DNA from: Pontibacter pamirensis
Lineage (GTDB): Bacteria > Bacteroidota > Bacteroidia > Cytophagales > Hymenobacteraceae
DNA length: 64,000 bases
Reading direction: 5' to 3'
Assembly (NCBI RefSeq): GCF_010015475.1
Contig: NZ_SSNI01000013.1
Location: forward strand, 1 to 64,000
Shown: positions 26,323 through 34,087 of the stretch, in pieces
Layout: every line of letters starts with the position of its first letter
How positions within the stretch are numbered: the stretch's first letter is position 1
Made by a program: the position numbers and the translations under genes
The notes under the pieces: model-generated
What the model was told of the DNA's origin: nothing
The model's database searches: none
What the model saw: the letters and a program-made list of their open reading frames with translations, nothing else

Positions 26323-26856
26323 TCAAAATACCTGCCCTATCTCCTGCTTCACATAAGTGAGCGCGCGGGAGGTCGGGTCCTGTTCCGTTGCCAGCACAGT
26401 CTCTAGAATGCGCTTGGCCAGATCTGTGCCACGGGAGTTTTCAGGCAGTTCCTTATATGTTTTGTTAATCAGGTTTACCACATCTTCACGGGCATGCTTT
26501 ACCTGTTGCCAGGCCTGCTCCGTCATGTACACCTGCTGCGACATATTGTGGTTAAACTCATTTCGGATTTCGTTGAGCAGCACCCGGTGGTATTCGGCAG
26601 CCGTCTGTCCGGCGCCACCTACCCGCAACAGCAGGTTACTTGGCGTGATACGCTCCAGCAACAGCACAATGCGCTCATAGGCCTGCAAACGAATCGGCAG
26701 CACTACCTCTGCATTTTTTTGCCTCAATTCGAGTAGCTTTATCTTATGATCCCGCTCGTAGTGCTTTTTCACGAGGTAGTACATGGCTAACGCCACGATA
26801 ATAGCTGGCAGGGCGATTTTTAATAGGTCTATAATAAAAATGAGAAATTCGTTCAT
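26323..26856 (-). CDS. membrane-anchored hypothetical protein (DUF7935-like)
   Basis: About 177 residues with one N-terminal membrane helix (FLIFIIDLLKIALPAIIVALA) followed by a helical cytoplasmic part: LELRQKNAEVVLPIRLQAYERIVLLLERITPSNLLLRV. This pattern matches a family I recall from Bacteroidota as DUF7935, function unknown. I use ATG 26856; the frame is open to 26916 but the added 20 residues look non-coding. It is convergent with serC and stands alone on its strand. Confidence 0.7.
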   Translation of the reverse strand: MNEFLIFIIDLLKIALPAIIVALAMYYLVKKHYERDHKIKLLELRQKNAEVVLPIRLQAYERIVLLLERITPSNLLLRVGGAGQTAAEYHRVLLNEIRNEFNHNMSQQVYMTEQAWQQVKHAREDVVNLINKTYKELPENSRGTDLAKRILETVLATEQDPTSRALTYVKQEIGQVF

Positions 26857-26981
26857 GTTAGTTGTCTGATGAAAGCTTAAATATCGTAAAAAATTAACGG
26901 AAGATACATGAATCATTCAGCTGGTTTGGCTGTTAAATGAGTAGACAAGATAGCCATGCAGCATAATTCAGGAGAATTGTG

Positions 26982-26989
26982 TAAGTTTG
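26982..26989 (+). promoter_or_regulatory. -7 promoter box of the iscA-type gene
   Basis: TAAGTTTG matches TAnnTTTG and lies 26 bases before ATG 27016. It supports that start over the upstream in-frame ATG at 26956, which would lie ahead of the promoter. Confidence 0.5.
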
Positions 26990-27015
26990 TGGCTACAAAT
27001 AAAAGAGCATACACT

Positions 27016-27363
27016 ATGGCAACAGAAACTAAAACTGCACCTATCACTTTGACTGAAAAGGCCTTAGCGGAGGCTAGAAATATAATGCAGGAAAAGAATG
27101 TACCAGCAGAATACGGCTTGCGCGTTGGTGTGCAAGGCGGCGGATGCTCCGGCATGTCTTACCTGCTTGGCTTTGATAAGCCAAAGGATTCTGATGAGAC
27201 TTATGATTTAGATGGACTGACCCTTATCATGGACAAGAAGCATGGCATGTACGTGATAGGCATGGAAGTTGACTTCCAGGATGGCCTGAACGCACGAGGC
27301 TTTACGTTTAGCAACCCGCAGGCGAAGAGCACTTGCGGTTGCGGTAGCTCTTTCTCCGCATAA
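27016..27363 (+). CDS. iron-sulfur cluster assembly accessory protein, IscA/HesB family
   Basis: A-type carrier of 115 residues that passes Fe-S clusters to target proteins. The three conserved cysteines are present: Cys44 in GGGCSG and Cys107 and Cys109 in CGCGSSFSA at the C-terminus. ATG 27016 (MATETKTAPITLTEKALAEA) is chosen because a -7 promoter box lies just upstream and because the upstream extension is unlike the family. It is a single gene followed by a terminator; whether it is IscA, SufA or ErpA by function cannot be told from sequence. Confidence 0.92.
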   Translation: MATETKTAPITLTEKALAEARNIMQEKNVPAEYGLRVGVQGGGCSGMSYLLGFDKPKDSDETYDLDGLTLIMDKKHGMYVIGMEVDFQDGLNARGFTFSNPQAKSTCGCGSSFSA

Positions 27364-27390
27364 GCAGAAACCTTCTTTCTCTTCAATAAG

Positions 27391-27425
27391 CAAAGCCCGG
27401 CCATTTGGCGGGGCTTTGTTGTTTT
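27391..27425 (+). terminator. terminator after the iscA-type gene
   Basis: CAAAGCCC pairs with GGGGCTTTG, followed by TTGTTTT. A second hairpin (GACCTC/GAGGTC, then TTGTTTTT) follows at about 27437-27475 before the convergent ChaN-like gene. Confidence 0.75.
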
Positions 27426-27496
27426 AAGGTTATCAGACCTCACAGGAGCTGCGCACGTTGCGAGGTCTTGTTTTTGAGCAATAGCAATGAAGCTCA

Positions 27497-28381
27497 CTAG
27501 AATGTCCGTGTCATGCTGGCGGGCACTACAATTATAAAGTCTGCTTTCGCTTTATTTTCCTTTGATAGTTTGTCTAGGTCCTCTTGCAGCACAGTGGTAA
27601 TGGTGCCCGTTTTTAGCTGTGGCTGTCCCTGCTTCAGATACCAGCCAATGCCTTCAAAATTATCTGAGTGATAGGCGCCGTTGATGTGGAGCAACTTTTT
27701 ACCTTGCTTTACCTGCTCTAGTATAAAATGCGCCATGGTGGCATCTTTCAGCGCCTGAGCCTGCACTATGTTCTCGCTTTTTGTATTGCCGTGCGTACTG
27801 CTCCCGAACATACCCATCATGCGCTTATATCCCGGCAGGTTTGTGTCCATCTGTATCGGCAGCGGCGCGATGTATTTTTTGGCTTCCTCCGAAATACCTC
27901 CCAGCGCACTTAAACTACCTGCTGATACCATGGCGGCATAACGACGCGGTACGTTGGTAGCTATAACTGGTATACCCTTCTCTTTGGCATAGCGCAACAC
28001 AGGCCTGTAATCTGTCGTGTAGTTGGGCCACGGCCGCGACTCCTGTTCAAAGTTGCTTTCCGGCGTCAGGTTTGCCAGGTACTCGTTTAGCACCAGTTGC
28101 ACATCTGTCTCGAACATCTCTACTCCTATGGCAAAGTTCTGCGGGTGTGCCTGGTGTAAATCCTTCGCCAGTTCCAACTGCAGCCAATGCGCAATCGGGT
28201 CATTGTGCTGCTCCCCGAAGAGTACTACCTCGGCCTCCTTCAACTTTTTCAGCATCTTGCCATAGTTTACACTTTTACCGCTCTTCGTGAAGAGCCGATA
28301 GGCAGGCTTGTCTTTATCTTGAGCAGAGGTAACAGCTGTAACCATGAGGAGTAACAGTATTAGGATTGACAGTCTTCTCAT
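27497..28381 (-). CDS. ChaN-family exported protein
   Basis: A 294-residue protein with a signal peptide (MRRLSILILLLLMVTAVTSAQ). It has the ChaN (DUF399) pattern: VVLFGEQHNDPIAHWLQLEL near residue 52, GVEMFETDVQ near 83 and LLHINGAYHSDN near 233. Campylobacter ChaN binds haem as a dimer and is linked to iron uptake; GEQH and the later histidines are the shared core. No iron uptake genes are next to it, so haem binding here is inference. The mature protein begins after AQ and has no lipobox cysteine. Confidence 0.85.
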   Translation of the reverse strand: MRRLSILILLLLMVTAVTSAQDKDKPAYRLFTKSGKSVNYGKMLKKLKEAEVVLFGEQHNDPIAHWLQLELAKDLHQAHPQNFAIGVEMFETDVQLVLNEYLANLTPESNFEQESRPWPNYTTDYRPVLRYAKEKGIPVIATNVPRRYAAMVSAGSLSALGGISEEAKKYIAPLPIQMDTNLPGYKRMMGMFGSSTHGNTKSENIVQAQALKDATMAHFILEQVKQGKKLLHINGAYHSDNFEGIGWYLKQGQPQLKTGTITTVLQEDLDKLSKENKAKADFIIVVPASMTRTF

Positions 28382-28411
28382 TCAGTTAATGATAATTATC
28401 CACACAATTTA

Positions 28412-28445
28412 CAAAAAAATAGCCGGCACCTCAGGCACCGGCTAT
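28412..28445 (-). terminator. terminator after the ABC exporter operon
   Basis: ATAGCCGG pairs with CCGGCTAT, followed on the minus strand by seven T (28418-28412). Confidence 0.85.
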
Positions 28446-28476
28446 GCTTATACTTTATTTGGTTTCTATCAGCTAT

Positions 28477-29832
28477 TTATACTCTATAGAACAACCACTT
28501 CGACAGTTCTTTGTAGTTGATTTTTTTGCCATACATCAGGATACCGACGCGGTAAATGCGGCTCGCAATCCAGGTGGTAAATATAAAGCCAGCTATCAGC
28601 AGCGCCATCGAGAGCAGCAGTTCCCAGGCGGGCACGCCAAAGGGCACCCGCACCATCATCACAATCGGGGAAGTGAGCGGGATAATCGACATCCAGAACG
28701 CCACCGGTCCATCCGGGTTTTTCAGCACGACAGAATACGACATGATGAACGCAATAATCAGCGGAATCGTGATGGGCATCATGAACTGCTGCGTGTCTGT
28801 TTCGTTGTCTACGGCTGCTCCAATGGCTCCGAAGAGGGATCCGTAGAGTAGATAGCCTCCCAGAAAGTAAAAAAGGAAGCAGCCAAAAATCAAGGCAATG
28901 TTCAGGTTAGCAAAACTGCGTTTTACATCGCTGATGGTGTTAGCCACCTCGTTCTCTCCTGCCGGGTTGTCTACCGTAGCTGTTGCTGTTGACTCTTCCT
29001 CCCCTTGCGCGGCGGCCTGCCCTGCTGCAAACTGTGCTGCCGGCGACGGCGCGGCATCTATTCCGAAAGCAGCAGAAACAGCTGTTACGGCTATAAAGGA
29101 AAGTACAATCCAGAGCAGAAACTGTGTCAGGCCTACCGCAGCAATACCCATAATTTTACCCATCATCAGCTGAAAAGGCTTCACAGACGATATCATCACC
29201 TCCACAATACGGCTTGTTTTTTCCTCTATTACTCCCCGCATAATCTGGACGCCATACATAAAAATGAAGAAGTAGATGATAACGGCCCCGGCTACTCCGG
29301 CAATGGAGGTAATAATGGCGTTGTTGTCTCTCTCGCCTTCATCGCTTAAGTTTATAGTGTTCAACTTTACATTGGCCTCAATTTTATCCAGCGTCTCCCG
29401 GTCTAGGCCGGATGCCAGGAAGCGCTGGTTCTCTATTTCTTTCTCCAGCGTGTTCTCCAGTCGAACCTGTGTTTGCAGGCTGGTGTTTTTCTTCCCGTAC
29501 AAGGTAATGCCCTGCGGATTGTCAATCGACATCTCAGGGATGTAAAGCAGGGCTGTATAATCCGTTTCCTGATAAGCCATTTTCGCCTGCTCCAGCGACC
29601 CTGCCAGCGGAATAAACTTCAGGTCCTCTTTGTCCTGCAACTTATCTTCAAACAGGCCGCTTTCGTCCAGCACCATCACCGTCTCCGTGTCACCGGACAT
29701 GGTGATAAGCAGACCCGGCAAAATCATGAAAGCAGCCAGCAGGATGGGTGTCAGCAGCGTCATGATGATGAAGCTTTTTTTACGGACACGCGTCAGGTAT
29801 TCCCGCTGTATAATCAACCAAACTTTAGACAT
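28477..29832 (-). CDS. ABC-2 type transporter permease
   Basis: A 451-residue permease of the NatB/ABC-2 type. MSKVWLIIQREYLTRVRKKSFIIMTLL is the characteristic N-terminus with the first helix; a soluble domain of about 150 residues follows, then five more helices, with EEKTSRIVEVMISSVKPFQLMMGK ahead of them. A linker near residue 285 is rich in Ala, Glu and Thr (QAAAQGEEESTATATVDNPA), unlike the rest. Its start overlaps the end of the ATPase gene by 8 bases. The pair would export an unknown substrate; homologues have been linked to sodium. Confidence 0.9.
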   Translation of the reverse strand: MSKVWLIIQREYLTRVRKKSFIIMTLLTPILLAAFMILPGLLITMSGDTETVMVLDESGLFEDKLQDKEDLKFIPLAGSLEQAKMAYQETDYTALLYIPEMSIDNPQGITLYGKKNTSLQTQVRLENTLEKEIENQRFLASGLDRETLDKIEANVKLNTINLSDEGERDNNAIITSIAGVAGAVIIYFFIFMYGVQIMRGVIEEKTSRIVEVMISSVKPFQLMMGKIMGIAAVGLTQFLLWIVLSFIAVTAVSAAFGIDAAPSPAAQFAAGQAAAQGEEESTATATVDNPAGENEVANTISDVKRSFANLNIALIFGCFLFYFLGGYLLYGSLFGAIGAAVDNETDTQQFMMPITIPLIIAFIMSYSVVLKNPDGPVAFWMSIIPLTSPIVMMVRVPFGVPAWELLLSMALLIAGFIFTTWIASRIYRVGILMYGKKINYKELSKWLFYRV

Positions 29833-30736
29833 GATGTGTCTCCTTTACTTTTTGAATGAAAATATCGTTTATACTCGGCACCAGCTCTATAAAAGAATGT
29901 ATCTCCACGCGCTGAATCAGGTAACGCAGCAGGTCATTGGGTGTCGTGTTATTCAGCAGCCGGATATTAGCCCTGAAAACGCCATGGTTATCGTGCTGCT
30001 CCATCACCTGGAAGTCCGGAGACGTAATCAATAGCCTGCCGTTCCCTATTACCTGAAACGTATCGGTTTTATAGGTGTCTTTTATTTCCTTTACAGGCCC
30101 GTCCAGCACTTTTTGCGCCCTGTTGATGAGCGCAATATTATCACAAAGCTCCTCTACCGACTCCATGCGGTGCGTGGAGAAAATAATGGTGGCTCCGTTA
30201 TCGCGCAGGCGCAGGATCTCGTCTTTTATGAGGTTGGCATTTATAGGATCGAAGCCGGAGAAGGGTTCATCAAGGATGATAAGCGCAGGCTCGTGCAAGA
30301 CAGTAGCAATGAATTGCACCTTCTGCTGCATGCCTTTCGATAAGTCTTCGATGTTCTTGCCGAGCCATTCGCGTATTTCAAATCGGTCTACCCAGGCTTT
30401 AATACGCGCTGTCGCATCAGATTTACTCAGGCCTTTGAGCTGCGTGAGGTAGAGCAGTTGCTCCCCCACCTTCATCTTCTTGTAGAGGCCACGCTCCTCC
30501 GGCAGGTATCCTATGTCTTTAATGTGGTCTGGCTTGAGCCGCTCTCCCTTAAAGAATATTTTGCCACTGTCAGCCCCTGTAATTTGGGTGATGATGCGGA
30601 TGAGCGAGGTTTTCCCGGCACCGTTTGGGCCGAGCAAACCAAAAATACAGCCTTTCGGAATTTCAAAGCTGACATTATCGAGTGCCACGTGGTTAGCGTA
30701 GGTTTTAGTTACGCCTTCAATTTTAAGAATGCTCAA
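29825..30736 (-). CDS. ABC transporter ATP-binding protein
   Basis: ATPase partner of the permease just downstream. GLLGPNGAGKTSLIRI is the Walker A, EDLSKGMQQKVQ the signature and LIILDEPFSGFDPINANLI the Walker B; a C-terminal extension of about 90 residues fits the DUF4162 region of this subfamily. The start is at TTG 30736 (SILKIEGVTKTYANH). The longer start, TTG 30763, coincides with the -7 box of a good promoter (30761-30791), so it would precede the transcription start. No ATG is available at this end. Confidence 0.9.
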   Translation of the reverse strand: MSILKIEGVTKTYANHVALDNVSFEIPKGCIFGLLGPNGAGKTSLIRIITQITGADSGKIFFKGERLKPDHIKDIGYLPEERGLYKKMKVGEQLLYLTQLKGLSKSDATARIKAWVDRFEIREWLGKNIEDLSKGMQQKVQFIATVLHEPALIILDEPFSGFDPINANLIKDEILRLRDNGATIIFSTHRMESVEELCDNIALINRAQKVLDGPVKEIKDTYKTDTFQVIGNGRLLITSPDFQVMEQHDNHGVFRANIRLLNNTTPNDLLRYLIQRVEIHSFIELVPSINDIFIQKVKETHHV

Positions 30737-30760
30737 AGCTGATATTCTTTTAGATGTGTC

Positions 30761-30791
30761 CAAAATTACCTTTCTATATTGAAAGCAGCAA
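30761..30791 (-). promoter_or_regulatory. Bacteroidota-type promoter of the ABC exporter operon
   Basis: TTG (30791-30789), 20 bases, then TAATTTTG (30768-30761) on the minus strand. It places the transcript start near 30755 and decides for the TTG start at 30736. Confidence 0.65.
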
Positions 30792-31068
30792 CAATATAGA
30801 CATTCCCTTGTATTTATATCGACAAAGGCCGTTTATAACCAGATGAAATTAATTAAATTACCTTATACAGGTTCAACTATGGGAAAAACGCCTATACATC
30901 TTATCAGATAATACCCTACTGGTCGAGTATCCTTCAGCGTAGAGCCAGCCAGAGTGAAATAATAAATATACCCCATTGTATAGAGTTTTTCACTAAATAA
31001 TTTATATTATATAGTGAAAAAATTGAACAGTGACAGAAATTCCTTTTATATTTAGATTTAATACTACA
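30764..31068. other. AT-rich intergenic region with a perfect inverted repeat
   Basis: 305 bases without a gene. Besides the ABC promoter it contains TTTTTCACTA (30986-30995) and its exact reverse complement TAGTGAAAAA (31012-31021), 16 bases apart and about 50 bases before the following lipoprotein gene. It could be an operator or a weak bidirectional terminator. Confidence 0.55.
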
Positions 31069-31671
31069 ATGGCATATTCAAGAGTGAAGGGTACAGCCCC
31101 CTACAGCATAGTTTTATTACTTCTATTGCTGATGAGTTGCAAAGATGAGGAGCCTGAAGCCAGAGTGCCAGTTGACTCATTTTCGATGGAGGTAAATGAT
31201 CGGTTATGGACTCCTTTCCAATCAAAAGAGGATACGTGTGTTAGTACCTATTCTTATAGTTTTTCTCATTACGGGAGTGCTCCTGTTTACACTATTTATG
31301 CCTACCGCGACCCAACAGGAAGAGCTGATGCCTATAGCGAAAACCTGCTTCGCATGCGGGTGATGAACGTAACGAAACCGGGCACCTATCCTTTATATGG
31401 CTCTTATAAAGAGGGTATAGATGCGTCATACATTATCTTCCAGATACAACAGTCAATGGGAAATCCCAAGCGATATGTGAACGACCCTTCCAGAAGGCCA
31501 TTCATAATTCAAGTCAATGAAATTCCTCTAAAAGAACGGAGAACCATCCCAGGCATCAAAGGCTCTTTTTCAGGAACTCTTTATAATGAAGATAATCTTT
31601 TAGATTCATTAGTCATCAAAAAAGGAAAATTTACTTTTAAGTACCCGGGGAAAGACCACTGTGACTTCTAA
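31069..31671 (+). CDS. putative lipoprotein, function unknown
   Basis: About 200 residues with a lipoprotein signal peptide (SIVLLLLLLMSC, the cysteine followed by KDEEPEA). The mature part reads like a small beta-rich exported protein (DSFSMEVNDRLWTPF, then YSYSFSHYGSAPVYTIYAYRD) and ends with many lysines. I do not recognise it. I start at ATG 31069, which gives a proper signal peptide; the frame is open from 31030. Base composition is clearly more AT-rich than in the neighbouring core genes, which hints at a transferred or fast-evolving gene. Confidence 0.65.
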   Translation: MAYSRVKGTAPYSIVLLLLLLMSCKDEEPEARVPVDSFSMEVNDRLWTPFQSKEDTCVSTYSYSFSHYGSAPVYTIYAYRDPTGRADAYSENLLRMRVMNVTKPGTYPLYGSYKEGIDASYIIFQIQQSMGNPKRYVNDPSRRPFIIQVNEIPLKERRTIPGIKGSFSGTLYNEDNLLDSLVIKKGKFTFKYPGKDHCDF

Positions 31672-31726
31672 CTCGCCTTTGTCTGGAGTTACTGTCATAA
31701 AAGTAAGTGAAGAGGTATGATTTATT

Positions 31727-31734
31727 TAACTTTG
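31727..31734 (+). promoter_or_regulatory. -7 promoter box ahead of the candidate RNA
   Basis: TAACTTTG matches TAnnTTTG. A transcript would begin near 31740 and run into the terminator at 31873-31918. A convincing -33 TTG was not found. Confidence 0.4.
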
Positions 31735-31739
31735 CAGCC

Positions 31740-31918
31740 GTGAAAATAGTGCTTCAGACGACACGTCAGACGAAAGTCCATCCTGAGTAACCCCGGCTAG
31801 CCCGAAGTTACTATTTTACTTGCTGATCAAAAGACACAGCAAGAGCGTGCACTGTGTTAAGCCAGTAAAACAAACAGGCCATGCTCCTCACCGAAAGAAA
31901 CAGGGCCTGTTTTATATA
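31740..31918 (+). ncRNA. candidate structured RNA of about 180 bases
   Basis: No reading frame, but a compact set of complementary segments. AAAATAGT (31743-31750) can pair with ACTATTTT (31810-31817). AGTAAC (31786-31791) can pair with GTTACT (31807-31812), enclosing the palindrome GGCTAGCC. CTTGCTG (31819-31825) pairs with CAGCAAG (31837-31843). The first two stems share 31810-31812 and exclude each other. A -7 box is at 31727 and a terminator ends the segment. I could not match it to tmRNA, RNase P RNA, SRP RNA or a riboswitch that I know. Confidence 0.4.
31873..31918 (+). terminator. terminator between the candidate RNA and dnaJ
   Basis: AACAGGCC pairs with GGCCTGTT, followed by TTATATAT. 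It lies between convergent transcripts and may also end the dnaJ transcript. Confidence 0.7.
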
Positions 31919-31928
31919 TGACTGCTAC

Positions 31929-33080
31929 TTACTGGAAGTAGTCTTTCACCTTCTCAAAAAAGCCTTTCTCGTTTTTGCCCGGGTGTGGTGCAAAGTTGTT
32001 GGAATCGCGCAGGCCTTCCAGCGTAGCTCTTTCCTCGCTACTCAACGACTTCGGCGTCCATACGTTTACGTGAATCAGCTGGTCGCCTTTTCCGTAGCCG
32101 TTTATATCCTGCACACCTTTGCCACGCAGCCTGAAAATTTCTCCGCTTTGCGTACCTGGTTTGATAGTGATTTTCACTTTGCCCGTAATCGTCGGTACTT
32201 CTATTTCTGCACCTAAGGCCGCATCTACAAAGCTGATATACTGGTCGAAGATAACGTTGTTGCCCTCACGCTTCAGCGTTGGATGTGCTTCTTCCTCAAT
32301 CTGAATAAGCAGGTCGCCTGGTACGCCGCCACGCTCCGGCACATTACCTTTGCCGCTCATAGACAGCTGCATGCCATCCATTACACCGGCCGGTACATTA
32401 ATGGAGATAACTTCTTCCTGAAGCTCTCGTCCGCTACCGTTGCAGGTTTCGCAGTTATGCGTTACAATGCGTCCTTCTCCGTTACAGGTTGGGCAGGTAG
32501 CGGTAGACACCATCTGGCCCAGCATGGTATTCACTACTTTGCGCACCTGGCCAGAACCCTGGCAGGAGTTACAGGTTTGCATGTCGGTGCCGTTCTTCGC
32601 GCCGTTACCACCACAGGTGCCGCAGGCTACGTAACGCTTCACCTTTATCTTCTTCTCTACGCCGTTGGCTATCTCCTCCAGGTTCAGCTTCAGCTTAATG
32701 CGTAAGTTGCTGCCTTTGCGGGTACGGCGCCCACCACCAGAGCGGCCGCCTCCAAAGAAGCTCTCAAACGGGCTGCCACCACCGCCGCCAAAAATATCGC
32801 CGAACTGCGAGAAGATATCCTCCATGTTCATGCCACCGCCGCCGCCGAAGCCGCCGTTCATACCCTGATGGCCGAACTGGTCGTAACGCTGGCGCTTTTG
32901 CTGATCGCTCAGCACCTCGTAGGCCTCTGCCGCCTCTTTAAACTTGTCCTCGGCAGTAGGGTCGTCCGGGTTCTTGTCGGGGTGGAATTTAATGGCGATT
33001 TTGCGGTAAGCTTTCTTTATCTCATCCTGGCCTGCGCCTTTGCTTACTCCCAAAACCTCATAATAATCTCTCTTAGCCAT
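31929..33080 (-). CDS. dnaJ: molecular chaperone DnaJ
   Basis: Hsp40 co-chaperone that delivers unfolded proteins to DnaK and stimulates its ATPase. The J domain has HPD at residues 33-35. A Gly/Phe-rich region follows ([18 protein letters not shown]), then four zinc motifs: [24 protein letters not shown] and CETCNGSG. The C-terminal substrate domain is complete to residue 383. It lies 3 bases downstream of grpE, so the two are cotranscribed. Confidence 0.97.
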   Translation of the reverse strand: MAKRDYYEVLGVSKGAGQDEIKKAYRKIAIKFHPDKNPDDPTAEDKFKEAAEAYEVLSDQQKRQRYDQFGHQGMNGGFGGGGGMNMEDIFSQFGDIFGGGGGSPFESFFGGGRSGGGRRTRKGSNLRIKLKLNLEEIANGVEKKIKVKRYVACGTCGGNGAKNGTDMQTCNSCQGSGQVRKVVNTMLGQMVSTATCPTCNGEGRIVTHNCETCNGSGRELQEEVISINVPAGVMDGMQLSMSGKGNVPERGGVPGDLLIQIEEEAHPTLKREGNNVIFDQYISFVDAALGAEIEVPTITGKVKITIKPGTQSGEIFRLRGKGVQDINGYGKGDQLIHVNVWTPKSLSSEERATLEGLRDSNNFAPHPGKNEKGFFEKVKDYFQ

Positions 33081-33083
33081 AGC

Positions 33084-33665
33084 TTACGCTCCTATTATTA
33101 CTTTCGCGAAACGGATTACCTTATCATTCAGGGTATATCCTTTCTCAATTACATCTACTATTTTGCCTTTCATCTCTTCTGATGGGGCGGGAATCTGGGT
33201 TACAGCTTCGTGCATGTCGCTGTCGAAGCTGTCGCCTGGTTTAATTTCCATCGGCTTAAGGCCCTTCTGCTGCGTTACGTGCTTCAGCTTATGAAACACC
33301 AACTCGAGCCCCTGCAACATCGCGTCCACGTCTTTAGTTGCTTCTATAGACTGGCGTGCGCGCTCCATGTCATCAATCACCGGCAGCAGTTCGCTCATCA
33401 GATCTTGGTTGGCTGTTTTGGAAAGGTCGATGCGCTCTTTGGCCGTTCTGCGTCTGAAGTTTTCAAACTCAGCCATCAAGCGAATATATTTATCTTTCAT
33501 TTCTGCCAATTCTGCAGTTGGTCCGCCATTCTGTGCGCCTTCTGTAGTCTCAGCTTCTTCTGTGTCAATCTCATTTTCTTCCTGAGCATCTACTTCAGTA
33601 GTACTGGCAGTAGTATCTTTTACTTCTTCGTTCTCCTGCTCTTTCTTAATATCTTTATCTGACAT
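33084..33665 (-). CDS. grpE: nucleotide exchange factor GrpE
   Basis: Releases ADP from DnaK. The first 60 residues are very acidic and rich in Glu and Thr, which is common in the family. The coiled-coil part is followed by ENFRRRTAKERIDLSKTANQ near residue 68 and the C-terminal QIPAPSEEMKGKIVDVIEKGYTLNDKVIRFAKVIIG, the GrpE signature. At 193 residues the length is normal. First gene of the grpE-dnaJ operon. No CIRCE element (the HrcA operator) was seen upstream. Confidence 0.95.
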   Translation of the reverse strand: MSDKDIKKEQENEEVKDTTASTTEVDAQEENEIDTEEAETTEGAQNGGPTAELAEMKDKYIRLMAEFENFRRRTAKERIDLSKTANQDLMSELLPVIDDMERARQSIEATKDVDAMLQGLELVFHKLKHVTQQKGLKPMEIKPGDSFDSDMHEAVTQIPAPSEEMKGKIVDVIEKGYTLNDKVIRFAKVIIGA

Positions 33666-33830
33666 AATGCCTTAAAAAGTTAGGTTAATAAGTCTTCTTT
33701 GCTTTGTCAATTAACTTGCCAAACCCTCATTTGTGCCATTCTGACATCTGAGAATTTTGATTATCTGAATTTTGAATGACTGAATGTGCTTACAAGGCTT
33801 TATACTTAAGTTAGCAGAACTATAGCCTCC

Positions 33831-33990
33831 GCCGTTGTTGTGTGTTCTCACCAACAACTATGACTGCCTTTGCTTTAACTCCAACCGTTTTGGCTTTAGC
33901 TGCCTTAGCCCCCTCCTCTGCTGTTATAACTTAAAACAGTTACCACACCTTCTGCCGATTAAGTTGTTGTTGAGGACATACAACAACGGC
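33831..33990. repeat. REPIN-like element: two palindromic units in inverted orientation
   Basis: The left arm (33831-33859) and the reverse complement of the right arm (33962-33990) agree at 26 of 29 positions. Each arm is itself a hairpin: GTTGTTG, an 8-11 base loop, then CAACAAC, with an outer GCC or GGC. About 102 bases separate the arms. This is the layout of paired REP sequences (REPINs). No second copy was found in the window and no RAYT-type transposase is present, so mobility is inference. Confidence 0.5.
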
Positions 33991-34021
33991 AAGGTTTTAC
34001 TGCCATTTAACCATTCACTAT

Positions 34022-34059
34022 AAAAAAATCGGTAGACAACTTTGCAGCTCTCTACCGAT
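34022..34059 (-). terminator. terminator after obgE
   Basis: ATCGGTAGA (34028-34036) pairs with TCTACCGAT (34051-34059), followed on the minus strand by seven T. Confidence 0.8.
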
Positions 34060-34087
34060 CTTGCTTTTTATAATTAGAAGCTTCAGC

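Larger units (their letters stand above)
33666..34087. other. gene-free region upstream of grpE
   Basis: 422 bases between obgE and grpE. It contains a 160-base REPIN-like inverted repeat (33831-33990) and the obgE terminator (34022-34059). No supportable gene. Confidence 0.6.

Noticed and set aside
26288-26325. CRISPR-like short tandem CTCTAACT units
   Set aside because: The units are about 8-13 bases with no regular spacers; it is a simple tandem repeat after a terminator.
28396-28404. A perfect DnaA box (TTATCCACA) suggesting an origin
   Set aside because: It is a single copy upstream of the ChaN-like gene, without a cluster of boxes, dnaA or an AT-rich unwinding region.
31740-31918. RNase P RNA, tmRNA or SRP RNA
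   Set aside because: The candidate RNA has GACGAAAGTCC, slightly like the RNase P core, but is too short and lacks the other conserved blocks; there is no tmRNA tag sequence and no SRP-type tetraloop.
33666-33720. CIRCE-type HrcA operator ahead of grpE
   Set aside because: The inverted repeat TTAGCACTC-N9-GAGTGCTAA is not present in any recognisable form.
33835-34023. A plus-strand open frame of 62 codons upstream of grpE
   Set aside because: It runs through the REPIN-like inverted repeat and has an amino acid composition rich in Leu and Cys typical of chance translation of repeats.
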